DNA of 64,000 nucleotides from NCBI RefSeq assembly GCF_011397635.1, contig NC_064759.1, positions 12,296,428-12,360,427 of the forward strand, given 5' to 3'. Within the stretch, counting starts at the first letter, position 1, and every line of letters starts with the position of its first letter. The position numbers and the translations under genes are program-made. Below are positions 53,601 through 64,000 of the stretch, piece by piece. A model generated the notes under the pieces. It worked only from the letters and a program-made list of their open reading frames with translations. It was not told the DNA's origin and searched no databases. Source of the stretch: Epinephelus fuscoguttatus (Eukaryota; Chordata; Actinopteri; Perciformes; Serranidae).

Positions 53601-56600
53601 TTTGGCATATGAGACAGGCGAGCAGCTCCACTGGAATGAATACGAGCCATCTTGGCGTCCGATCTGGGTATGAAAATAAATCTATGGAAATAATATTTTG
53701 AGCTTGAGTGCCATATTGTTCTGACTTCTACTGTACTGAAACCATTTAGCTTTTGACCATCTTTGGGTGGCTGTGGCTCAGAGGTACAGTTGGTCCTTCA
53801 CTAATTAGAGCCGGAAGATCAGCGGTTCAATCCCTGGATATCCCTGAGCAAGATACTGAACCCCAGTTTGCTCCTGGTGGCTGTTCCATCGGTGTGTGAG
53901 TGTATTAAAAACTTAGTAGCAGGTGGCACCTTGTAAGGTAGCCTTGACCACCAGTATATAAATGTGTGGTTGAATGTGACTCGTAGTGTAAAAAAAAAGC
54001 GCTTTGAGTGGTCAGAAGACTGGAAAGGTGCTATACAAGTGCACGTCCATTTACCACCTGAAAACCTTATCTCTCTGTAACATCAGACTTTACAAGATAA
54101 TCAACAAAGTTTTAAAAAAAACAACATAATTAGTTATTGTTTATTAAGAACTCAATATCTGGAGAAGCTCAGCCCTGACAGAGAGATAACAGAGGTGAGA
54201 AAAGAGGGTCGAAACCATGACTCTGTTATTACTAATTTAGTTCCCATGTAGAACCCTGTGAAGGTCTCACATTTCAGTTAGTAACACTCACCTGTCTCAT
54301 CATGGACATAAAGGCCCTGAGTCTCAATTTGAGGGTCAGAATCTCTCCAGATTTACCAAAACAGAAGCCCTGTTAAGAGTTTAGACAGACAGAGGACAGA
54401 GGACATGAGCACACCTGGACGTTGATGTGAACTTCTATGACTAACTGCCACGTGTTTTTACTGCAACACTATCATCTGGGTAAAGAAAGGAAATTTGTTT
54501 AATAGCTTTCTTGCTGAGAGATAGATGAGAAGTTCGATGTCTGTCCAGTAAATATAAAGCACCCAGAGGACGGTTAGCTTAGCTCAGCACAAAGACTGGA
54601 AACAGGGGGAAATAGCTAGCCCAGCTCTTTCCAAAGTTACTTGTTTTTACATTTGTCCTGTGAACCGACTAAACAAACAAGACACAATGTGTTAATTAGT
54701 GAGCTTTAGAGGTGCACTTAAGCTTATTTATGCTGAGGTTTCCAAGGTCCAATGCTCCCCAGCTCTGCATTAATTTATTATGACATTAGGTTTAGGTTAG
54801 GTTAGGGGACTAAAATCATGACTCTGAGAGTGATGAAATTGTGCTGGCACAGGTCTTTGTCAAAATATAGTTGCTCTTTCTGTTGAATGACAGTTCCAAA
54901 ATTAATTGTGGCCTAAGAACTTAAAATCTTTTATAAGAATGAAAGAATAAAAAAAACAAAAACAATTAGGGAATGAAAAAGGGCTAACAAAGGATTAGAA
55001 AAGAAATCTAGGGCAAGGTTTACTTCCCATCTCCAGTCAGGTTAAGGTTAGGAAATAGGTCGAAGGTCAGGTTAAGGTGAAAATTAACTAACTATTCTTC
55101 TCTCCAAACAGACCTGGAAAAGAGGTCTGAACCTTCACCTGCAATCTTTCTCATCAGTTATAATCTTATTTCTTGGTCTATTTATGGTTCTTTGTCTGAT
55201 ATGTCTTATGTATTGATAGTCAGAGGACACCAAGGCTATTTTAGAGACAGAGAGTGACAAGAAAGTGGCAGGAACACATAAGAAGGGTTGATATGAGTTA
55301 ACAGAATATTGAACTAGGAAACATAGGACCCTGGGAACACAGATACGCTCCTGGCTCCAGGCTTCCTGCAATCTCAGAACCCATCCACTATTGTCTAATG
55401 ACGATGAAGACTCTAGGGGTGACGGCCAATATCTTTGACTGGGCTGGTGTAGCCAGCAGACATCTGGGCGCCAGACCAAGCTCCGCTCAAATATCTGCAT
55501 ATAAATGCAGCTGAGTTGTAGGTGACACCATCCGTCAGCTTGAGTCGAGCTCAGACTGCCAGTTCACACCGCTGCAACTTTTCTCTGCAACGTTCTAAAA
55601 CGGTTTAATCTCGTCGCAAATCAAGAAATTAAAGAAGTCTATTTTCCAAAACATCAAACTATTCCTCTGAGGGCAATAAACACACCAAAAAAACAAATGT
55701 ACGTCAAATTCATGTGTGTGTGTCTGTACGCGCTTACCTGTAGAAACATGGCGACAAAGCTTATAGCTCCAATAGCGACAAACATCAGAGAAAAGAATCC
55801 AGTTTTTCGCCTAACAACCTCTGTATCTGGGTTTGCAAACACCTGAAAGGAGAGGGGGGAAAAACACCTTCTACAACATCTGACAAATATTGCAGTGAAC
55901 ATGAAGCAGTAAAGTAACTTGTGGTACACAGATACTGTGAGTTACATACAGTGATGATCTTGGAGAAGATGACAGCGAACAGTGGCTGCATCACGCCGTT
56001 GATGATGGCACAGATGGTCCCCACCAAAATGTACGGCCACTCGGGAAGGTTGAGACGCATCACTTCAGAGAATGACACGGGTGGAGCACTGTCATCCTAC
56101 AGACAGAGGGAGAAAGAGCTGAGTCACACCTCCTTTCCCTGTGCCTCTCTCCCTTTTTTTCCAGGAAGAGATTTTTCATTGTAACAAAACCCGTTAAAGC
56201 CTGAAAAAAGAAAATCTCTCAGCCCCGTTAAAAGCCTGTTTTGACATCTAATGATATATGAATTTCAGGTAATAGTGGTGTTGACCAAACCACTCAAACC
56301 CCAGAGATATTGCAACACAGCTCACCTCCTCCTTATTTCCATCCTTGAGCTTCTCTTTCTCTTCTTTCTCTCCCACTGAGCCGGTAAAGGAGGAGCCCCT
56401 AGTGGACTTCCTCCTGCGCAGAGAGGACCGAGAGGGGGTCCTGACTAAGCGGCTCTTCTCCCCATCTGCAGACAGCTCAAACTCTGCCTCTTCCAACTCC
56501 TCAAGTTCCTGAAAGGTCTGCAGCAGAAAGCGACGGGAGGAAACCACAAACACAAACAATATTAAAGACTGAACATTATGAAAACTCCCCTTGACTTCCA

Positions 56601-59600
56601 GACTGCCCAAATGGTGCGTCAAAGTGTTTATGTGTGTCTATGTTACCTGCATGGTGACCAGTGTATGGTAGACTCCTTTCTCTTCCATCAGTTGGCTGTG
56701 AGTCCCTAGCTCGGCAACTCGACCTTTTTGGAAGCCGGCAATGACGTCAGCATTTCTGATGGTTGAGAGGCGGTGGGCAACAACTATGGTGGTACGACCC
56801 AGTCGGACCTGCACACAAAGATGTGTCCGAGTTTTTGTTTCAATGCTTACATTTACAAGAATGAACTAAACTTGTACATACAACATGTTTGCAGTTGACA
56901 TGCTTTAATAATAGTGATAAAACTAAAAGTCTACGGCTGATAGCTTTATAGCTCATTAATACTCCCATTTATAGGCTACTCCCTTTACGAATGAAAATAG
57001 ATAGGTCAGTTTCAAATGTTGTAAACATCCCTGCCCTCATACATCTATGCGTCCTTTATGATGGCATAGATACAGTCAATAAATGGCACTAGAGGGCAGA
57101 GTCAAACATTTCATACAACAACAATCGAGGCGACGGCGGAGGAGGTCGTAATATTGTACCCTTAAACAGAGGCAGCGTTGTAGACAGCGGTGGTCTGTGC
57201 TGCCGTTAAGTACATGTCAATGTGTGGACTGAGAATTCTTTCGACTGCTTTGACTGTATATTATTATGTATTACAGATTTGTTCGGTTCCACTATCATTT
57301 ACATTGATTTGTCGTCTCCTGCGGTCGCATCTTGCTTAAGCTAGCTAACACTGCCTCCACAATCCGGTGGTACTTCTCTCTTTTGTTTGTATCTGTAAGC
57401 TTTCTAAAACATGCACAAATGTGGACAAAATAAACACAGAGAAGGGACAGAAGGCTCCGTCCATCTTCGTCTTACACTGAGCATAAATGAGCCCTTAGGC
57501 ACAGTGGTAGTGCTTTGAGCTTAATGCTAACATCAGCATGCTAACACACTTACAGTGAAAATGCTAATGTGGTGTTTGCCATGTTCACCATCTTAATTTA
57601 GCAAGTTAGTATGGTTTCAATTGCTATTTAGCACTAAACACTAATGCTGTGCTCACTCTACGAGCGGCGCAGCAACAGGATACATGTCATTTTAAGTGGA
57701 AGCCGGTGACATGAAGCTACAGACTGACGCCCGATACTTGTTGCTGCTGACATTCGTGAAGTGCTACAAACGAAACTTGAGCTGGCCTTAACTTATCCAG
57801 CACTCCAATGACACGGTAAAGCGTCAACTAATTGCATGTTTTTGTTTTCTAGCTGTGGTATTGTGTTGTTTAGCTAACTTAGCTGATGCTATGCTTCGTT
57901 TCTGTGCATTGCGGTGCACACAGTGATGCAATGGGGTGGCAGCAGGAGGCCAAAAGTGAGGGAACTGATTGATCGCATCAATATTTTTATGACTTAATAC
58001 AAACTTTAGATGGCGTTCAGTTGAGGTGCATTCTCGCAAGTAGCAGACACCCAAGCCTGTGATGCCGTAACCATGTTAACAAATGCTTGAGCAACAGTTC
58101 CATGGCGACTGCGATAATGTAGCTTGTCGCGCCTTTGCGCTATTGCTTGTAGGATGAACATAGGGTCAGGGGGATTAGAATGCCATTATAGAGTGCTGCA
58201 GGAATTATGTTTATTTGTAGACAAACATGAAAGTTAAGATCGCCATCGGGATTTTTCCATTTGATTTTGGATTACTGCAGAAAATAAGCTCTGTGGTAAA
58301 TATTTGTTCAAAAACCAGTAGTGCTGGACAAATTCAAATTTGGCTAGCTGGTGGTGTTACTGGGAAAGTCAGAGCATCACAAAAGTCCTTGCATCTTATA
58401 GGTGCCATGGATATATGTACTTTATTTTATGGATATCCATCAAGTATTTGCTGAGACCAAGGAGCAGCTTTGGAGGTGATTTTACTGCAATCACCACACT
58501 TAATATTGCGGTATCACATGGCGCACGCAGGCAGCCCAAAAATACTTTTTACCATACATACATTAGAAAATAAATGTCTGTAAAATTGTGAATTTATTTG
58601 TTGAAATTATGTTTTGTATAATCAGAATTTGGTCCATAACCTCCAATAAAATTTGGGTCTAAAGCAGCTGTATGATTATGATATTTAATCCCATTCTTGT
58701 TTGTGAGGAGCCAACAGGAAGTAAACTGCCTCAGCCAAAGGAAGTCTGAACACAGTCTATTTTTGCTCTACGGGCCAGAGACAGCATGAGGAAGTCTACA
58801 GAAGCTTTGATGGAAATGAATGGAGCGCAATCTTGGAACGCAGTCTCCAGTTTTTCTTAATTCATCCATAGCCGAGAGAATTCACTACAAACAAACTTGT
58901 TAGTGGCGCTAGAGGAAAAGGCTCAGGGGATCACTGAAGTCAGAAGGGTTCAGCCTCTGGGGGCCATGAATGACTGTACAAAATTTCATGGTAATCGATA
59001 GATATTTCAGTCTGGACCAAAGCAGTGGACCGACCAACGGACAGACCAACATTTCTAAACCTGTGCCATTAGTGTCACTAAAGAAAGCAATAAACTAAAG
59101 TACTCCTTGTTGTAGTAAGTGTATTTTAACTGTGTCAGATTCAAAGTGCAAAGTAAACCCTACAGTTGTGTTCTGAATGAGGTGTAGAAGTACCTTGTCA
59201 AGTGCAGCTTGTACAATAGTCTCACTCTCAGCATCAAGAGCAGATGTGGCTTCGTCCAACAGCAGTATTTTGGGGTTGCGGACTAGAGCTCGAGCAATTG
59301 CAATCCTCTGTTTCTGTCCTCCACTCATCTGAGTCCCTCGCTCTCCGACCATTGTCTCAAACTTCTGCTCAACAAGAATTAGATATTAGTAAGTGGTTGA
59401 CGTAGTTCTTGATAAGCACAGAGGACAAGAAGTCATAAATACAATCATACATCAGGAAGGTTCATGATGAAGTCGTAGGCATTAGCCTCCTTGGCAGCTT
59501 GTTCAATCTCCCACTGCGTCACATCAAGTCGGCCGTATCTGATGTTCTCAGAGATGGTGGTGGCAAAGAGGATGGGCTCCTGACTCACCACTCCAATCAT

Positions 59601-62600
59601 GTCTCTCAGGTAGCGGACATTAAGAGAACGGATATCGTGACCGTCAATAGTCACCTAAAATGCAGGAGTCAAACAGACACAGAACGTTATCGACATCTAA
59701 ACACAACAATGCATATTTGAAATGGCATCTCCTGTTGCTGATAAAGAATAGTGTTTTTTAACTGCTCATTTAGAGTCCACCAAGGATATGATGACAAATA
59801 CTGAATTAATCTTTTGAATGAAGTGGTTTAGAAATCATATCATAATCAGAAATCACTTACAGATCCTTCCTGAGGATCGTAGAACCTCTGCAGCAGCTGG
59901 ATCGTGGTGCTTTTACCACAGCCGCTGCTACCCACCAAGGCTATGGTCTGTCCACTCTTCACACTCAGACACAAGTTATTCAATATCTACAAATGATAAC
60001 AATGTCAATAATGAGATACAGGATGAAGTACTGTCATGTCTGTTTTAGAGTTCAGTAAAAGTGGCTATGTTGAAGTACCTGGACGTCCGGCCTCGAGGGG
60101 TAGCTGAAGAAGATGTTCTGAAACTCTATGTTTCCTGTGATGGAATCAGGCTTGAAGCCCTCCTCTGAATAGCTGTCGATGGTGGGTTGCTGTTGAGACA
60201 AGAGTTAACGAAGTATTTCACGTCAGGAAAGATGGTCTTTTCATTAAACTAGGCTGTCTATGCAGTGGAAAGACACAAATACTTTTGAAAATGGTGCAAA
60301 ATGACGAGGGAAAACAGAGGTAAACGGCTGTGGCGTTCACTTTTGCTCAAGAGGTAGAAAACCTACAACTACCAGAATGCACAGTGCCGCACCAGACCAA
60401 TAAGCACTCCTGCTGGTAGGTGACATAATGCAATGGTGGGTGGCTGGCTGGTAACGAAACGATCTTGAACTGCAGTTAAACAGTAAGCTAACACGTTTCT
60501 GAAAAATTTTTAGTCCAGAAATAGGCAGCATAGTAGCAGAATTTTGGTTTATATTTGATCAGTGATGACTAGTCATAGCATTAAATCTCAATTTCTCAAT
60601 GGTGCCCACTTTCTGTTCACGAACTCTAGTGATTACAGCTAAACAGGGCACTAAAATATGTTCTGTAAACATTTTAAGTGAGAAACAGGCAGTATTGTAA
60701 CAGAATCTTAGTTTATATTCGGTCAGCATCGCCTAGTTTTAATGTTTGATTGGAGTTTGGTCTGAGTTTGAGAAAGAGAGGGCCGGGTCTGTCTCTTGAT
60801 CCACTTCTATACCCTTTGTGTGGTGGCATGGGTGGTGGGCAATACCAATATACAGAAGTACAGCCTGTAGTCTGAGCAATAGCCTGTGAGCCAGGGAAAT
60901 TCTACTGGATGATAGCCCACAAAATGTGTCATCCAGAGTTTTGCTGGGAGATCTAGGCACTAGTTAGATGTAGGGAAGTGTACCACAGCTCATTTACACA
61001 CACTACCCACAGCTGGTTGAAAACTGGTGAATTTTCCCTTTAACTATATTTTGACTTCTAAAAGCTCAGCTCAGTTTGTAGTTGAGTCACAGTTGGATAA
61101 AGAACCTGATCGTTATCACAACCTCAGACAAACAATGGGAGGAAGGCTGTTAGCTCTCAGTGTGAGGGTGAGCGTATTTACTCTAAAAAGGCTAATGTTT
61201 TTTCTACAGCTCTTTTGTGCTTTCACTGCTTCTCTTGGTGTACTGTTTCACGTCCCTATTTGAGGCCTCACCCTTCTGTGTTTCAGACTAGACAGTAAAG
61301 CACCTTTCTAGATCAAACATCACCAAGACATAGAAAAGACACGGTCTAATAGTAATTTACACAGTGTTACCAAGTTTAGGAGCCATGACCTCAAATGCAC
61401 ACAGGGTTCCTACAGTTTAAAGCAAGTTAGATTCAAGGCTTTTTGAAACTTTTTAATGTGACTTGGGGTGAAATTTAAGACCAATTTTACAACAACCTAA
61501 ATAGAAAACGAAAACTGATATCATATGGTCTCATTCAAATGTTCTTAAGAAAAAATTCTTCTTAAAACACACTTAGACAGTTTCATGGAGATTTTGACAT
61601 TCACTAATTTTGGATTTGCTTTTAGGTAGGATATTTTTAGCACCCCATGCATCTTTTTATTAAGATTTGTTTTTGGCATTTTTGCCTTTATTAGATAGGA
61701 TAGCTCTAGTAAGAAATGAGGAGAGAGGCGGGGGGGATGACATGTAGCAAAGGACTGGAGTTGCAATTGAAGCCACAGCTGCTGTGGCGAGGACGTGGCC
61801 TTTGCACATGAGGTGCCCGCTCTACTGAGCTGGTGGAGGCCAACCCTCTGCATCTTTATTTGTGTCAGGTTATTTTAAATCCTCTTCTGATGCTACTAAA
61901 TATGACAGCTTATTTGGCATTCACTTCAACACAGAAGTTTTATTTTCTTACGTTTGGAATGTGGTGCTCCACCTCGTCTTCTTCAGTTTCTGTGTGTGCA
62001 CGTGGCCCTGCAGTCTCATGACTTTTTTTTTAGGGGATTTGCAGGGTGTTTATCTATGCTAATTAGGACTAATAGACATGCATTGTAAATGTGCGAGGAC
62101 AACAGGATTCATCATAAGAACACAGGTGTGAGTAATTCTGCCGTTTAAAGAAATATCATGAATCTGACGGGAAGTTTTCTCAGAAACAAATTTAAGGAAA
62201 ACTTAAGAAGATATTGGTAAATGAAGTGCAATGACTTAGGCAAATTCTTTGTTGTACTACTATTTTAAATGCTGAAAAAAAAAAAAAGAAGAAGAAAAAA
62301 GGCAGAGCCGAGGGCAGAACAATACTGGGAAATACCTGGCATTTCTTGGCAGCTGTCCTTGCAAATTTTGTGTTTCTCAATCAGCATGTGGGATTCCCAT
62401 CATGTCAAGTTTTTTGCATGAAATACATGAGCCTCATATGCATCGCCTTGTACCAGTTTCAGCCATGCTGTGAAATGTTGGTTAAATAGCCAGTTTTTGT
62501 TGACTGTGCACTCCCCCATGTCCTCCAGGGTAGAGTGACAGCTTGCTAACAGACAGTGGATCCTCTGCTCTGAGCATCCAGGTTGGAAACAAAATAATAG

Positions 62601-63976
62601 TTGTTGGTTCCCGTAAATTATTTCAAAAATATAGATGTCATTGATTAAAAAAAAACAATCATAAAATCCTACTTCCCATGTCTCAAACAATTTTAAAACT
62701 ATCCAAGGACTGATTTTAGACAAATCAAACACGGGCTTCACGTCGGCCACTGTGGCTCTTCTAAACACTTGGCACATGGGAGAAGTTCCAGTTCTGCAAA
62801 CTCACCACTGGAGCCACAAAATCCTACACACTAGATCGTCGAGACTTTTTAAGGATCAGCGTGAACCCTGTGCAACCTCTTTCAGTTTTGAGCTTGGAGC
62901 ATGGGACAACGAAAATGCCCTCAGGGAAGATTTCACACTTCTTCAGTTTTGCTTGAGGCTGTGTACTAACTACTTATTTTTGTTAATGCGCAAACAGATG
63001 TTATATTCACCCACTTGTTTGCAGAATACAACATCCTGTAGCTGTGCCTCTAAACTAACTTAAGTGTGTTGTCAATGTGAAAAACTAACAGGCGCACTGT
63101 AAACTAAACACAGGCCCGTCCCAGAATAGCAAGAGATGAGAATGTCTAACATTCCCCTGGAAGTGGTTCCCTTAAACGAACTGGTTATGCTGCATGTTCC
63201 TATAAGTATATGGACTAGTTTAAATACACTGATGGTAGTCACAGACATGCATGATGAGAAGCTGATGTACGTGTGTGACAGCAGTACGATATTTGAAAAA
63301 CTAAAATCTTGTTTAACCTCACGGTACACTTGCAGTAAGTTCAGGAAGGGGAGAGCCACAGCTGTGCAGTATAAACCAAATGACCTGACAGCAGGTGCTC
63401 CAATTAGAGTAAAATCCAGCATCTCTCACTCCAAGTTGTCGGCTGCATCAAAGCAGCTTCCCAGAGCGCCAGAGTGCAGCGGTGCGTGCTCAGTAATGCA
63501 GCCCGACAACTGTCCAGCAGCAAAAAGGTCTAAATCAAATCTTTTGACGTGTGTGTATTAGGGGAAAATGTTGCATTCCTTACGCGTTCAATAATGCTGT
63601 ACACTTTATGTGCAGCTCCCCTGGCGCTGTCAAAGGTCTGGAAGTTAGGAGCAGTTTGTCCCAAAGTGAACACTCCAATAAGCACGACGAAGAACACCTG
63701 AAGACACAAATCACAGTAAGCTGTAGCAACCTTCTTTTTTAGTGTCTCTTTATGGTTAAAGGGAAACAAATCATTACAAATTCTGTCATGAAGTGTCTAC
63801 TCACAGTGAGTACAGTTCCAATTGTGTACTCCTTACTCAGGATGAGTGTACTTCCGTACCAGAAGGCCAATGCATAAGACAGGTAGATCACCATGAAGGT
63901 GAAGCCCATGGCCAAGTTAGCAGATAGCGCCTTCTTTATTCCCACGTTCTTTGCATCCTCCAAGTTCTTATTATAT
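42375..63976 (-). CDS. abcb4: ABCB1/ABCB4-type P-glycoprotein (partial, N-terminus outside window)
   Basis: This is a full-type ABC exporter of lipids and hydrophobic xenobiotics in the plasma membrane. Twenty minus-strand exons with GT-AG borders are read: 63805-63976, 63584-63697, 60079-60189, 59861-59986, 59451-59654, 59194-59364, 56647-56808, 56326-56508, 55950-56096, 55738-55842, 54292-54369, 53035-53118, 52247-52450, 52049-52149, 51783-51923, 48903-49059, 48602-48799, 46606-46812, 44752-44898 and 42375-42581. They give about 1005 residues with no frame break, starting at the equivalent of human ABCB1 residue 270. About 275 residues, with the first membrane helices, lie beyond 64000. CROT next door and tail to tail supports abcb4. 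ABCB1 and ABCB5 are alternatives by sequence alone. Confidence 0.93.
42582..44751 (-). other. abcb4: last abcb4 intron, no gene
   Basis: This is a 2.2-kb intron. I recognise no exon. Words such as AGTACGTACTGTTGCATGCA near 44246-44265 suggest a dispersed repeat of unknown type. Confidence 0.5.
45445..46375. repeat. 24-bp minisatellite in an abcb4 intron
   Basis: Nearly forty units of about 24 bp run through this interval. The unit is roughly GGTAAAAGACTAGACACC followed by ACTAGA or ACTTAA. The two unit endings partly alternate. Toward the right, longer blocks that include GGTAAAACACTAGTTTCC recur, as in a young higher-order array. On the transcribed (minus) strand each unit contains TCTTTTACCTCTAG or TCTTTTACCTTAAG. 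No spacer-repeat pattern of a CRISPR array is present. Confidence 0.9.
46970..47420. repeat. foldback repeat in an abcb4 intron
   Basis: The left part, CACTGAGAAAAACACTGATT and CACAGGAGCTGCTGATCTAC, is inverted on the right as GTAGACCAGCAGCTCCTGTG and AATCACTGTTTTTCTCAATG. The outer words (GTATTTTAGCCACCTAAAAA) match the inverted repeat in ACBD7 intron 1. Confidence 0.65.
47700..47990. repeat. AT-rich tandem duplication, period about 143 bp
   Basis: TCTGTAATTAACAATGA occurs at 47708 and again at 47851, each followed by ATAATATAATAAATAAAATT and AGCAGGAC words. A decayed third copy may start near 48010. TA runs lie at 47678-47699. Confidence 0.65.
49609..50560. mobile_element. MITE carrying a protein-coding fragment, in an abcb4 intron
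   Basis: The ends are AAGGGCCAGTGTGTAAAAT (49611) and ATTACACACTGGCCCTTTAA (50538-50557), inverse of each other. Inside, the plus strand at about 49940-50040 can be read as [20 protein letters not shown], wording I associate with transposon-linked fish proteins of unknown function. No full frame is open. The reverse 133-codon frame is a shadow. Confidence 0.6.
50690..51170. repeat. dispersed fish repeat in an abcb4 intron
   Basis: Words such as GGCCACTTGAGGCTGGCTCC and AACAGCAGAAATAAACATAT, and later GCTCCAAAAAACCAGGATGA, are recognised as a common unclassified fish repeat. The right part is the inverse of 41440-41500. Confidence 0.45.
53764..54058 (+). mobile_element. tRNA-derived SINE
   Basis: The head carries GTGGCTCAGAGGTACAGT (A-box-like) and GGTTCAATCCC (B box, 53823-53833). 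The body contains CAAGATACTGAACCCCAGTT, and the tail GCGCTTTGAGTGGTC then TATACAAGTGC. It lies in the abcb4 intron 53119-54291. Confidence 0.75.
54565..54780. repeat. dispersed repeat with GACTGGAAACAGGGGGAAA
   Basis: The wording TTAGCTTAGCTCAGCACAAA, then GACTGGAAACAGGGGGAAAT, is a familiar fish interspersed repeat. It is unclassified and non-coding. Confidence 0.45.
56326..56508 (-). other. abcb4: abcb4 linker exon
   Basis: A single 183-bp exon encodes the charged linker between the two halves. It opens with the acidic [18 protein letters not shown] and continues with a basic, serine-rich part ([14 protein letters not shown]). The latter contains R-R-x-S/T type phosphorylation motifs, as in mammalian P-glycoprotein linkers. 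Confidence 0.85.
56647..60189 (-). other. abcb4: abcb4 exons for nucleotide-binding domain 1
   Basis: Five exons encode the first ATPase domain. The aromatic A-loop is [10 protein letters not shown], Walker A is GSSGCGKST (exon 59861-59986), the Q-loop is GVVSQEP, and the signature is MSGGQKQR, with Met where the consensus has Leu. Walker B is [12 protein letters not shown] and the switch histidine is in VVAHRLST. All catalytic residues are intact. Confidence 0.93.
56809..59193 (-). other. abcb4: 2.4-kb abcb4 intron with unclassified repeats
   Basis: Two segments look like dispersed fish repeats: 57490-57660 (AATGCTAACATCAGCATGCT) and 58900-59060 (AAATTTCATGGTAATCGATA, then GATATTTCAGTCTGGACCAA). 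No exon is seen. Confidence 0.45.
60490..60745. repeat. imperfect direct repeat in an abcb4 intron
   Basis: The segment around 60500-60585 (AGAAATAGGCAGCATAGTAG, then TTTGGTTTATATT) is repeated in weaker form at 60680-60745 (AGAAACAGGCAGTATTGTAA, then TTAGTTTATATT). Confidence 0.45.
61670..61846 (-). mobile_element. tRNA-derived SINE, reverse orientation
   Basis: On the minus strand it begins CCAGCTCAGTAGAGCGGGCA, has CCTTTGCTACATGTCATC in the body, and ends with AATAAAGGCAAAAATGCC. This matches a common percomorph SINE layout. It lies in the 3.4-kb abcb4 intron 60190-63583. Confidence 0.7.
61847..63583 (-). other. abcb4: rest of the large abcb4 intron, no gene
   Basis: A MITE-like terminus (CCACAAAATCCTACACACTA) lies near 62815-62834. 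Several open frames of 60 to 140 codons show no family likeness and no coherent splice context. Confidence 0.45.
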
Positions 63977-64000
63977 CTGTGGTGTAACACGCATACAAGC

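Noticed and set aside
53764-53840. Possible tRNA gene
   Set aside because: Again a SINE head. There is no complete cloverleaf, and a SINE body follows.
63072-63561. Overlapping 116- and 141-codon frames
   Set aside because: They lie in the large abcb4 intron with no domain or splice signals to support them.

Overview
This window is vertebrate nuclear DNA, almost certainly from a teleost fish and probably a percomorph. The genes are split by GT-AG introns. The introns and spacers are packed with fish-type repeats: tRNA-derived SINEs, hAT, TTAA-flanked and Harbinger-like non-autonomous elements, and a dead Tc1-type transposase. I cannot name the species from sequence alone.

Five protein genes are visible. 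(1) NMT2, N-myristoyltransferase 2, plus strand, exons from 3152 to 9720; its first roughly 80 residues lie upstream of the window. (2) RPP38, a protein subunit of RNase P/MRP, minus strand, coding 16975 to 16139, with a 5' UTR exon near 18.7 kb. (3) ACBD7, a small acyl-CoA-binding protein, plus strand, 19714 to 22415, complete. (4) CROT, peroxisomal carnitine O-octanoyltransferase, plus strand, 26367 to 37265, complete, 612 residues in 16 coding exons. (5) An ABCB1/ABCB4-type P-glycoprotein (abcb4 by synteny), minus strand, 63976 to 42375; 20 exons and about 1005 residues are present, and the N-terminal membrane helices lie beyond the right edge.

From memory of human gene maps, the order and relative orientation NMT2 / RPP38 / ACBD7 matches human 10p13, and CROT / ABCB4 (convergent) matches 7q21. 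The window therefore joins two synteny blocks. The joint lies in the short, repeat-filled interval between the ACBD7 poly(A) signal (22.8 kb) and the CROT promoter (24.27 kb). RPP38 and ACBD7 are head to head. CROT and abcb4 are tail to tail, with candidate poly(A) signals only about 80 bp apart near 40.6 kb. Three neighbours (NMT2, ACBD7, CROT) handle fatty acyl-CoA, but I see nothing that makes them one regulated unit.

The rest is repeat-rich. Notable structures are a Tc1 remnant split by a hAT element with a perfect 8-bp target duplication, a 0.7-kb inverted repeat in ACBD7 intron 1, a roughly 0.9-kb 24-bp minisatellite in an abcb4 intron, and several nested MITEs. I found no unknown multi-gene system, CRISPR array, rRNA or genuine tRNA gene. 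The most interesting observations concern repeat structures inside introns, the synteny joint and promoter motifs.
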